Part shown: positions 1 to 9,713 of the stretch, piece after piece | Position numbering within the stretch: position 1 is the first letter of the stretch | Layout of the letters: each line of letters opens with the position of its first letter | Assembly (NCBI GenBank): GCA_947623455.1 | Contig: OX392538.1 | Location: 30,751,001-30,815,000 of the forward strand | DNA: 64,000 bases | Reading direction: 5' to 3' | Source: Mimachlamys varia | Taxonomy: Eukaryota > Mollusca > Bivalvia > Pectinida > Pectinidae | Made by a program: the position numbers and the translations under genes | Notes under the pieces: model-generated | What the model saw: only the letters and a program-made list of their open reading frames with translations | Database searches by the model: none | Told to the model about the DNA's origin: nothing

Positions 1-1835
1 ACGACATGATCACGTCATAGGTTGATGTTTATCGCGATTTAGCCGATTAAATTATGCTGAAATTATTATCCGGATTCAATATGGAAAGTGGAAAAATATT
101 GATCGAGGCGATATTGGTCAATATCACACCATATTAACCTAGTAAAAAGTCCATAATTGTGTTATTATACAGCAAGTAAAGATGAAAGATGACTAACATG
201 AATGTCAAGCTCTACATGTACAGAATCAAAGATGGTAGAGTATTTTAAGAATCTGATTTTAGTAGCGATGATATCAACCGGTTTTCAGCTATTATCTGGT
301 TCTCAAGTCAGTAGCACTATTTAACAAAAGTCACGTGTCATCGATTCATCCAATGTCGGCAGCTTTAAAAACGTATTATATAATACTGACCGTTACTGAA
401 GTTGACTATAGGGATGAATAAGTTGTATTGTGCTATATGTAAACTAGGACATAGTAACAAAAACTGATAGAAGTGTCTTAACAATACTAAGGTCAAACAG
501 TTGGTACTGTTTAGATTACTAAAAGCGTTCACTTAAATGACAAACCAACGTACGGAAACAGCATAGCAAGTATAGTACTATGAATACATTAAATCTTTGT
601 CGGTTTCCTTTACTATTCTGATCAATAATTGTGATAACGTAGTTGTTACAGTATCAGATCCTAGCTAAAAATGAAACCACGAATATCTGAATAAATTGTT
701 TTATAATACAAATACGATGAATAAATTTCAATTCATCTCTACTTTCTTCTTTTATTAATAGGGAATATCATTTTTTTTAAATATTACATAGATAATCTAT
801 GTTTCATCCATAAAAATAAGATAATCTTGCTGAACACAAATTACATGGTTTATCATTTACGAAGTCATCGAATTTAACAACGCAGTATGTTCATTACAGC
901 AAGGTTCAACACACTTGACAAAATTTGACGATATGTGTTGGCAACAATTCTGATATATATGATTATTATTAGATCCCACGAGAAATTGTGTTGGTATACT
1001 TTAAACTAACCAAAAGCAGATATTAGTGATAGCTCGCACACACGCATGCTCCGTACGTGGGGCAAAATGATCAGAGATGTTTGCAAACATAATATGTCTC
1101 ATTTGTATGGATTGAGCGATTTAGGATTTCATTATTATTAATTGAAAAGCGCATGAAAAACATTAAGTTTTGTCAAAATATTATTATGAATAGCACACAA
1201 GGATTACCAAACTATAATTTTATAAACTATTTGTTAATATTATAAAAACGTAAACAAATTTCACTTAATTGCCCCTTTAAATTCTCTCGTCACAAAAATA
1301 CTAACCAAAATATATGAATAATCATAACTAAGAAATTTATAAACAGTTTTGAGGAAAAATTGACAATTCCAAAGACAATGTCTGATATATAGATATATTT
1401 ACATTTGCGTTGCAACCCACTATATGAAGATTATCAGCAAAAATGCCTTTCATAAAAGTATATTTACATTTGCGCTGCAACCAATTATATATACAATACC
1501 AGCAAAAATGCCTTTCATAAAAGTATGAAAGCAATGGTTCTCGAGACGTAGCACGTGGTTTCATTATGACGTCATATATCAAGCTTGTTCAATGAGAGTC
1601 TTTTCGCGCCGCTTCGAATAACATGGAGAATGCCCTTGCGTCAAACGCTCAAATGACTAATTATTATCATTGGCGCCAATTTTATTCAAGTTGGGCTGTT
1701 CCACCAAAGTCGTTTAAATGACGACACATATACAAACGCATGTAATAAACTATTGATTGGAAAAAATATAATTGAAGTTAAGCAATTGTTCAATAGTATA
1801 AATGTAAATATATGGATTTAAAGTAATTTTTCTAA
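1..1835. other. Non-coding AT-rich stretch with dispersed repeats
   Basis: No exon with a recognisable domain or good splice sites was seen on either strand. Positions about 960-1275 match 32430-32960 at many short blocks (for example AGAAATTGTGTTGGTAT and TTGCCCCTTT), so this is a copy of a dispersed repeat. Positions 1394-1525 hold two copies of a 64-66 bp unit ending in GCCTTTCATAAAAGTAT. The open frame on the minus strand across this duplication is read through repeat DNA. Confidence 0.6.
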
Positions 1836-1945
1836 CTTTCATAGTGCTATGAAAGGTCAGCCGTTACATCCATATTTTACATGAAGCCCTAACGGGCTTC
1901 ATTCAGTATGGATGTAACGGCTGACCTTTCATAGCACTATGAAAG
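1836..1945. repeat. Perfect 39-bp inverted repeat (hairpin MITE-like)
   Basis: The arms 1836-1874 and 1907-1945 are perfect reverse complements. The 32-nt spacer contains a further 8-bp stem, TGAAGCCC/GGGCTTCA, around a TAAC loop. The outer end CTTTCATAGTGCTATGAAAG is itself palindromic. Such perfection implies a recent mobile hairpin or gene conversion between the arms. It lies about 80 bp beyond the donor site of the minus-strand apple exon, inside the presumed next intron. Confidence 0.85.
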
Positions 1946-2023
1946 ATAAAAAAATGACTTTCAATCCCTATATTAAGATTGTTTTTCCTGCGTCCATATA
2001 TTACTTATTACATAAATACATAC

Positions 2024-2287
2024 TTGGCGGTGTTATCCACTGATACACCTCCCGTCCAGGGTCGGATGTAAATGGGTCTCCAGTCGTAGAGTGTCTGCAG
2101 TATCCTGAGCAGTCTTTCGTTGTAGGGTTAAAGGTTAAAGTTCGACAACATGTTTTACTTGCACAGGTCATTGCGCAGTTTATAAGTCCAAGACTGGTGA
2201 TTTCGAACATAGGATTATTAAACACTCTCCCAGTGAGGTCATCGTTATGAATCCACGTCTTTGAAAGAAATTCAGCATAGATTTGAG
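2024..2287 (-). CDS. Apple/PAN-like exon of a fourth, diverged lectin-family gene (partial)
   Basis: This 264-bp phase 1 to phase 1 exon is the minus-strand relative of the 267-bp apple exons of genes 1-3. It reads from an acceptor ending TTTGTAG to a GTATGT donor. It shares the block NDDLTGRVFNNPMF and the CCRTLTFNPTT core with the other three. The cysteine pair C-x3-C, the CC and the next Cys are kept, but the final conserved Cys (ECYQ elsewhere) is Val (EVYQ). There is no stop inside. Its downstream CTLD exons would lie left of the window edge, and no signal-peptide exon was recognised to the right. It could be a complete gene cut by the window or a lone relic exon. Being on the opposite strand, it makes the cluster divergent rather than purely tandem. 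Confidence 0.75.
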
Positions 2288-2368
2288 CTACAAATTAGCA
2301 AAAAGAAAAGTTAATCCTCGTTATTGAATTTTAAAGTTTAGAAATTTTGGATTCCCACCCTTTGGCTG

Positions 2369-2495
2369 GCCCCTAGTATCACTGAAGAGTCATAAGAGGA
2401 CGAAACAGCTGTATGGTGCAGTTTAATTCAATTTTTCGACATATTGTATTTATTACTAAATTAAAAAGATACGGCACATGTGTGTGTTACGCCAT
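2369..2495. repeat. Short MITE-like repeat next to the apple exon
   Basis: The segment contains GACGAAACAGCTGTATGGTG, then TTTAATTCA, a TTTTTCGACATATTGTAT block and a GTGTGTTACG(C)CATC end. The same string of blocks occurs at 24835-24975, at 50195-50405 (two tandem copies) and, reduced, at 40112-40185. These copies lie in introns directly upstream of exons (apple exons in three cases). It looks like a small non-autonomous DNA element; no autonomous relative is visible here. Confidence 0.6.
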
Positions 2496-3847
2496 CTTTA
2501 TAAGACAATCAGCGACAATCAGTCAATTTTGATCAAGTCAGATTAAATAATATATTCATCTTCGTTTAAAACAGTTTTAGAATGAGGATTTGCATTTTAA
2601 TCAGTTTGCTTTTTATCCATTGATTTTTACTCGGAAAATACATTTATTGTGTGTCCTTCAAACATAAAATAATAGTAGAATTTATAAAACATGTACTTTG
2701 TCAATAATTGCATTATACGACATAAAATGATTGTTTGAGTGTGTTTTTAATTACAAACAATTTAAACAGAGTGACGTTAAAAATATAGGTATAATAATTT
2801 ATGATTCAATGAAAATATGACTTTTTAAATTTAATTCCTACCGAAGAACGAAATTGTATTTTCCAAACGAGTTTTCTTCATGTTATTTGATGATAAGGGT
2901 TCACAGTGTGTTACTGATATATTTTTTGTTTTACAAAATTCACCCTTGCTATCATGAAAGGAGATCAAGGCTATACATATATTCAAACCAGATAATCAAT
3001 AATTTAAGCATAGCATATGCAATTTGTAATCCTCTAGGCCTTGAATAACTTTTTTTTAAATTTTGCTTCCCGGAATAGGACTTCAGCATATTAACATATT
3101 TGATAAAAAGGCATTCACAAATAAAAGCATTTTCAACATGTAACTGCATTCAAAATTTAAATCAATTTCAACATGCACCGTTATGCACCATTTTAAAAGC
3201 ATACATTGTGTAACATTTCCGTTTAACAAACAGTTAAATATGCAATCCTATTATAATTCTGAAAGATTGCTTTAACATTTTACCAATTTATCTAAGTACT
3301 ATTAAGGCGTTGCGCAAAAAAATAAAAAAATTCAAAGTGATTCAGCAAGTTCACAGAAAAATCGATTTTAATAAAACAACAAACCGCGATTACTAAACAA
3401 CTTGATAGTTTTTGCTATTCATGAAAGCACATTCATAGGACATAACCGTGTTCATTCTGTTGATAATACGAATGGGTTTTAATATATTTATCATAATTTT
3501 TTTTAAAAATTTTATCCTAAGATGTCATCTATATGTATCTTCCATCCTTCGTTTAATGCTAGTTTTTGTTCCTTTCAAAATAACATCAAACGTCCTCGAT
3601 AAAGTGAGTGAATTAAAACACGCATGATTTTTGTTTTAGCATTTTGAGAAAAAAAATCGTAATTTCAAACCTTATTCAAATATGTTTTTTGATATCAGAG
3701 ACTGATACGTTTTAGATGTATTACGTAAAATGTCTAATTTTTATAATTCTATATGAAAAAAACCCCGTGTCTTACCAATACTTATCATCAGGACAGGAAT
3801 CACTTTGTTGAGCATGTTTATTGTACGGGTACGTAATTTGGTATCTT
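2496..3847. other. AT-rich non-coding stretch
   Basis: No exon, RNA gene or repeat unit with support was seen. A short plus-strand peptide near 2581 resembles a signal peptide but ends at a stop with no donor site, so it was not called. Confidence 0.5.
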
Positions 3848-5140
3848 AAGTTCGTTAGGTAGGCCGCGAAATAACGCTGTGGTATAGTGGTGTCTGAAGT
3901 TCGTTAGGCAGTCCGCTAAATAACGCTGTGGTATAGTGGTGACCAAAGTTCGTTAGGTAGTCCGCTAAATAACGCTGTGGTATAGTGTTGACTGAAATTC
4001 GTTAGGCAGTCCGCTAAATAACGCTGTGGTATAGTGGTGACTGAAGTTCGTTAGGCAGTCCGCTAAATAACGCTGTAGTATAGTGGTGACTGAAGTTCGT
4101 TAGGCAGTCTGCTAAATAACGCTGTGGTATAGTGGTGACTGAAGTTCGTTAGGTAGTCCGCTAAATAACGCTGTGGTATAGTGGTGACTGAAGTTCGTTA
4201 GGCAGTCCGCTAAATAACGCTGTGGTATAGTGGTGACTGAAGTTCGTTTGGTAGTCCGCTAAATAACGCTGTAGTATAGTGGTGACTGAAGTTCGTTAGG
4301 CAGTCCGCTAAATAACGCTGTGGTATAGTAGTGTCTGAAGTTCGTTAGGTAGTCCGCTTAATAACACTGTGGTATAGTAGTGACTGAAGTTCGTTAGGTA
4401 GTCCGCTAAATAACGCTGTGGTATAGTGGTGACTGAAGTTCGTTAGGTAGTCCGCTTAATAACGCTGTGGTATAGTGGTGACTGAAGTTCGTTAGGCAGT
4501 CCGCTAAATAACGCTGTGGTATAGTGGTGTCCGAAGTTCGGTAATTACCTACCCGAGTGACACAGTGGCATACTGATACCTACATTACAGGATTTAGTTC
4601 TCCTAGTTTCACTTTTGCGAGGTGGTATCCGAAGTTAGGCATTAAGTTCTCCCATTTTCACGATTCTATATTGGAATCCAAAATTCGGTAATTAGTTTAT
4701 TCAGATACACTATATTTGCGGGTTATCCACAGTCCGGTTAAGTAAGAACTCCCCGTAGTTAGACGGTGGTATAGCGGTATCAACAGTTCGGTAACTAGTC
4801 CCCTTAGTTACATCGGTAAAGCGGTATTCACGGTTAGGTAAGTAGTCCCTTTAGTTGCACTGTGGTATAGTGGTATCCACGGTTTGGTAAGAAGTCCCCT
4901 TAGTTACATTGGTACAGCGGTATCCACGGTTTGGTAAGAAGTCTCCTTAGTTACACTGTGGTATAGTGGTATCAACAGTTCGGTAACTAGTCCCCTTAGT
5001 TACACTGTGGTATAGTGGTATCAACAGTTCGGTAACTAGTCCCCTTAGTTACACTGTGGCATATTGGTGTCCGAAGTTCGGAAAGTAGTCCCCTTCGTAA
5101 AAATTATGGCATAGTGGTGTCCGAACTTCGGTTGCTGCGG
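3848..5140. repeat. 49-bp minisatellite in two sequence phases
   Basis: From 3848 to about 4540 there are 14 copies of a 49-bp unit, exactly in register and about 95% alike, containing GTTCGTTAGGCAGTCCGCTA and ACGCTGTGGTATAGTGGTGA. From about 4740 to 5110 the period stays near 49 bp but the unit changes to GTTCGGTAACTAGTCCCCTT plus TTACACTGTGGTATAGTGGT. The stretch 4545-4740 between them is the most degenerate. The shared CTGTGGTATAGTGGT core shows that both blocks descend from one unit. There is no spacer structure, so it is not a CRISPR. No coding frame is supported. Confidence 0.9.
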
Positions 5141-5551
5141 TGAAGTATAACAAATTCGATAGGTAGTTCTCTTGTGTACACGTTGGAGCACATTACCATG
5201 TGTTTGGCTTTGACATTCATTTCAAATTGCTTCCATACATCATCAAACAGTCATCATTTGCATGTCTTTATTATATGTGTGCCAAGATTTCCAATAATCA
5301 ATGTGACACTGTGCTTACTTAATTCTAGCAGTGAGTCTGTCTTGGTCAAAACAGGAAATCTGTTAACGATACACCATTAACGATATCACTATGCAAATGG
5401 ACACTGCTTAAACCAATATGTAACGAAGAGTTCCGGTAGCTCCAAACAATGATGGATTCATTTTGCTCACACTATGTGTACTTTCATTAAATAGTCATGA
5501 TAATACTTTAATGGTACATTAATTGCGCTTAAAGGTGGCATCCTTAAGCCC

Positions 5552-6318
5552 CAGTCACACCGGACCTACGACCAGGTTAAGACCTAGTTGCGACCGAAGA
5601 AAATCGGAATCGCAGGGAAATCGTAGCATGAGCGCACGACCAGTCGCAGTGGTCGTGGGTGATCGCACGCGCAAAATCAGTCGCAGCAAGGTCGATGGTC
5701 ATGTTCAAAACTTCTGACCTGCGATTCTAAATCGCAAGTGGTCGCAGAACGGTCGTACCACCAGTCGCACGTGAACGCAGGACCAGTCGTGCATGATCGC
5801 GGGCCAAGTAGTTGCAAATTGGTCGTGCTACTGGTCGTGTTACTCTACGATTGGTGGTACCACTGATCGTACGACCTCACAATTGGTCGTACGATCAGTC
5901 ACGACCTGTCCCACGACCACTGCGACTAGTCGTGCGCTCATTCTACGATTTCCTTGCGATTCCGATTTTCTTCGGTCGCAACTAGGTCGTAACCTGGTCG
6001 TAGGTCCGATGTGACTGTGAGCAGTCGTAGGTTGCCACGACTGATCGTACGATTGGTCACTGATCGCACCACTCATCGCACGATTGCCTTCGATTTCCTT
6101 CGATTGCCTACGATTGATCTCGCGATCAATCTTCTCCAATCGTAAGTCATTGCGCGACCGGCGCACCACCGATCGTACGATGACCTACCACCAGTCGTAG
6201 GACCAATTGCAGTATGCGATCGCGAATAGACATCGCAACAAACAATGCCGATCGGTCGTAACTCGGCCAATTCGCCCCCAATCGCACGATTCAGAAATCG
6301 TACGATCTGGTGTGACTA
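5552..6318. mobile_element. Palindromic fold-back DNA element, termini AGTCACACC
   Basis: The left end CAGTCACACCGGACC and the right end GGTGTGACT are inverted. An inner palindrome has arms starting at 5552 and ending at 6017, matching over roughly 115 bp with few differences (for example ACCGAAGAAAATCGGAATCG on the left against its complement at about 5956-5975). The middle and right third (6018-6318) are filled with short inverted motifs such as ATCGTACGAT, CCAGTCGTAG and CGATTG. Base composition is much more GC-rich than the surroundings. The open frames here exist on both strands and mirror each other, as expected of a palindrome. It is probably a non-autonomous TIR transposon; the superfamily is not assigned. 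Confidence 0.8.
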
Positions 6319-7619
6319 TAACTTTAACTAGTGTTAAAAGATTACTTATTTATTTCAAAATTACAAAAACTATCAAGATATACCTTTTTGTTTTAAAATT
6401 GATTTTGCAAGTTCATGTAAATACGTATCATTTTGGTAAAATAATAATAAAGAGTTTTGCAAGGTCATAAGAATTAAGAAAACATAAATTCCCCGCCCCC
6501 ATATGGAATTAGTTCTTCATGCTTATTATGTATGCGAAGTTTGATGACAATCGCAATCGCAATGACAAAAGCCCCCCCCCCCCAACATTTCATGGCGTGG
6601 CATACAAAACCAATGTCTCGGATCAAGGTTACGTTTTGCGTTGCCATGCTTTGTTCAGTCTATATGATTATAGACAGGGTGATACTTCTCACTGTAAACG
6701 TCTATATGTTCGCGGTAATATTACTAAAGCGCTTTTATAGCTGAAAATATTGTGTTAAAATAAGGTAATGGTAATTTGAGTTTTTATATGATTCTTAAGA
6801 ATAATAGTTAGGGAATGACCACACTTTTTTTGAGGGTTATACGGTAAATACCGAAAGAAATGTTTGCACTTTGCATAATTCCTAAACCGCAAAACAACTT
6901 CAAATAATCAGTTTTATAACAAAATACCGCGCTAAACATGGCGGTAAATGATGTCATCACTTTTTGCGTTGTCTGATTTGTTTTGGTTATACGATATAAC
7001 CTGAACAAGTTTAAAATTGTGCGAATTAACAAAATTAAATTATTTCTTGATAGCATCATCACGTGTAACTTAAAGGCAGTTAAAGAAGAACCCGCTGTTT
7101 CTATGGATGTATAGTTAAGGTTTAAATCACTTATTATACATGGTGTTCTCATAATAATATCTAAACTGAATTATATCAAGATTATTTATTTTTATATCAA
7201 TGAATACTATGAGTAAGTTTTATGGTCGCCATATCGGTCATCTTGATACGTATTTTGTGTCTTTGAATGCTATAAAGGTATACGTATGAGGTAATATAAT
7301 AATTTTATCGGGTCATTTTCATCGATTTGTGTATCATTTCCGCCCTAAACGTGAAGACATGCGATTCCGGATCTCGAATTCGTTTTTGATTTTGCATAGT
7401 TTAGGATTTGAAAAAAAACTTTGTAAAATATCTATATACCTTAAGCATATACATTGCTTTCGTGGTTACCAATTAAATCGTATGTAAAACGGTAACAGGA
7501 CGATATCTTTCACAAAGGCGTTCTAAAATTAAAACAAAATCAAAAATGAAAATGTAATTTTAGAGATTGAAGCCATGAATTGCATACAGAAAATCGAAAT
7601 GTAATTTTTATTATTTCAC
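6319..7619. other. Non-coding stretch with one dispersed repeat
   Basis: No supported exon. Positions about 6880-7010 resemble 26780-26890 and 41025-41125: all three have a CGGTAAATGA-TGTCATCACTTT type core (CGTTTTATGACGTCATCACT in the last) followed by a GTCTGATT block. This is a dispersed repeat found in or upstream of each lectin gene. An 11-C run lies at 6575-6590. Confidence 0.45.
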
Positions 7620-8005
7620 AAAAGTAGGTTTTCTCGAGAAAAAAAAAATTGTATTACACTTTAAGCTGGCAATACCTTATCTAGACCCTTTCAATCCTAG
7701 CATGCATACACAATCCAACGCCATAAAGATATAGTTTCATGTTATTACAAGAATAATAAACATTATTACATACCTGATTTGTACACATATTCTAATTGAC
7801 TGAGATTCTTTTACAATGGGGTCAATGGAAATCGAAATGTACTGGTTTTCGTAACATCCGGTAAATACCGAATTTTATATAAAAGCGTAAACATCCGGTC
7901 AACCCGATTGTTTCGTTCACAATAACAATGACGATAGTGACGGCTAAGCGAAAGGACGGTTTGTTTAAACAACGATTTGTAAGTGTCAATGGCGATCACT
8001 TTTAA
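7620..8005. repeat. Dispersed repeat, copy A
   Basis: About 385 bp align end to end with 18960-19345 in the same orientation. Shared landmarks include AAACAACGATTTG near the right end, AACATCCGGTCAA, CATACACAATCCAA and TTTCTAGACC-like blocks. The two copies flank gene 1, one upstream and one downstream. No coding frame is shared between them, so this is a non-coding repeat. Confidence 0.65.
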
Positions 8006-8091
8006 AATAATTTGAAAGAGAACGATGTCATCAATATAGGAGTGCCAACAAATGACGTCGTTAAGAGTACTGGGCCCCTATTAATGAAACC

Positions 8092-8305
8092 GTTCTCATG
8101 TTCAAGCATGGATTCTGCGCTCAAGCTTTATTTCTTGTTATCGCTATAAATTATTTGAACAATATAATTTTGACAAAATTTTGATAAAAAGATGAAGAGA
8201 TATGAAGTTGAAAGCAGTTTTCAACGTTTACAATGTGTCATCATGATTAAGTTGAGTTTCAAGAAAGCTGGCTAGAGCACAGAATCCATGCTTGAGCATG
8301 CGAAC
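8092..8305. mobile_element. 214-bp MITE with 26-bp TIRs
   Basis: The ends 8092-8117 and 8280-8305 are inverted repeats matching at 24 of 26 positions; the left arm contains TTCAAGCATGGATTCTG. The interior is AT-rich with no open frame. The size and structure fit a non-autonomous TIR element. Confidence 0.8.
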
Positions 8306-8752
8306 AGTTCAAGTTCAAGTTCAAATATTTCATTTTCGTGTCAAACACATATTTCACATAAAATCATAATAACATAACTATACAAATTGTAATAAAATAT
8401 GTGTCCAGCCATATTGACTTATTAGACACGTTAATGAAAGATACAAATAATAAAAAATAATGCATTACGCTAATTAAAATGAATATCGATATATAAACAT
8501 TTGCCACTCAACTTTTCTATATGCTTAACAATATACAATTACATAAGAACAGTTTTATGAATAAGGGTCGATGTAATAACAACCTGATGACTAGTGCAGT
8601 CGACATGTTTATATAAGAAGCCGTTATCCATATGATGACACTGTCATAAGTGTACACCCGTAACGCCACTTGTGCCTCGCTGCATGATCAAATGAGTAGA
8701 CAGACTGTATTTCGAGTTGAACATTAAATGTTTTCACTAATTTGTTTAAACG

Positions 8753-8910
8753 TCAGTGGCGGATCCAGAGACATACTTTGGGGGTTTCCAGTTTTTGTAT
8801 AAAATTAGTGTACGTACTACCTGACTGGGGGCATTGCGGCCACAAGTAAGGGGATGTGGGGGATCTCCCAGAATTTTTTTTGAGAGGATATAGATGCAAA
8901 TTCTTGCATT
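8753..8910 (+). mobile_element. Possible DNA-transposon end fragment
   Basis: The start CAGTGGCGGATCCAGAG followed by a G-rich stretch resembles the terminus seen in many animal TIR transposons. No matching opposite end was found, so this is at best a fragment. Confidence 0.3.
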
Positions 8911-9007
8911 CTGACCATATCCCAGTACTGTTTATTTTACTCAGGATATTAACAAAATTTCTACTTCTTCTAAGAAAATAAATTATTTAAAATTTAATTC
9001 TACTAAT

Positions 9008-9290
9008 CCAACAACCACTCGTTGTATCACCTTTATATAACCAATGAGTCCCTTACTTTGTTTTGGGGAGTTAATAAGAAACGGAGTATAACTAATAAAT
9101 CCCTTACTCCGTTTTGAGGGACTTAATAAGAAATGGAGTATAACCAATATGCTACCCCCCCCCCCTCCCAAACACTTCGTTTGGGGGACTTGCATAATAT
9201 AATGTAATAAGAAACGGAGTATAGCCAGTACGTCCCCCCTCGCTTCGTTCGTTGAACTTTATAAGAAACGGAGTATAGGGACTTACTTAT
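9008..9290. repeat. Hairpin-MITE fragment followed by AAGAAACGGAGTATA repeats
   Basis: Positions 9008-9035 (CCAACAACCACTCGTTGT) match one end of the composite MITE seen at 35571, 43627 and 45791. After this, AAGAAAYGGAGTATA recurs at about 9076, 9127, 9210 and 9262, each followed by variants of a CCCTTACTCCGTTT stretch. It ends about 150 bp before the apple exon of gene 1. Confidence 0.6.
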
Positions 9291-9446
9291 AATTATGCTA
9301 TCATCCAAACTGTCTCTTGTACATTCCTATTTATATAAACCCCGATTATAAAAAAACAAATGTGACTGTTACCATCACCATTGCAAAGATAACAACTGAT
9401 TTTCAAGTATTAGGAGATTTAATAAGTATTCAACATTTTGCCACAG

Positions 9447-9713
9447 GTCTTATATCAACTGAGTGGCCTTCGGGGAAATGGACACGAAACGACGACCTTT
9501 CAAACCGGCTGTTTACTAACCCCATGTTCTCCACCACTACTACAGGTGGACGACTTCAATGTGTCACGAGATGTTCCGAAAGCCAGTGTTGCAGGACGTT
9601 GTCCTTTAACCCTGCAACCGGTGTTTGTAAAGGATACAGGGGTAGCATTACTGAAAACTCTACATATACATCAAACGCCGGGAGCGAATGTTACCAGAGA
9701 GACACCCCACAAG
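9447..9713 (+). CDS. Gene 1, apple/PAN-like exon
   Basis: The acceptor ends TTTTGCCACAG and the donor is GTTTGT. The block DDLSNRLFTNPMF is followed by C-x3-C, CCRTLSFNP, one Cys, and ECYQ. The first Cys of the gene 2 domain is Trp here (TEWPSG). An open frame runs upstream of the acceptor, but it reads intron sequence. Confidence 0.85.

Noticed and set aside
2581..2625. Plus-strand signal-peptide-like start MRICILISLLFIH
   Set aside because: A stop follows at once, no donor site is present, and no downstream plus-strand exon was found nearby.
3848..5140. Possible CRISPR array
   Set aside because: The units are contiguous with no unique spacers, and the genome is eukaryotic.
5523..6270. Several open frames on both strands
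   Set aside because: They mirror each other across the palindrome of the fold-back element.
6808..7152. 114-residue minus-strand frame
   Set aside because: It crosses a dispersed repeat that is not open in the related copies at 26780 and 41025.
9317..9446. Upstream extension of the gene 1 apple exon frame
   Set aside because: It lies before a strong TTTTGCCACAG acceptor that is conserved in the paralogues, and its residues do not match them.
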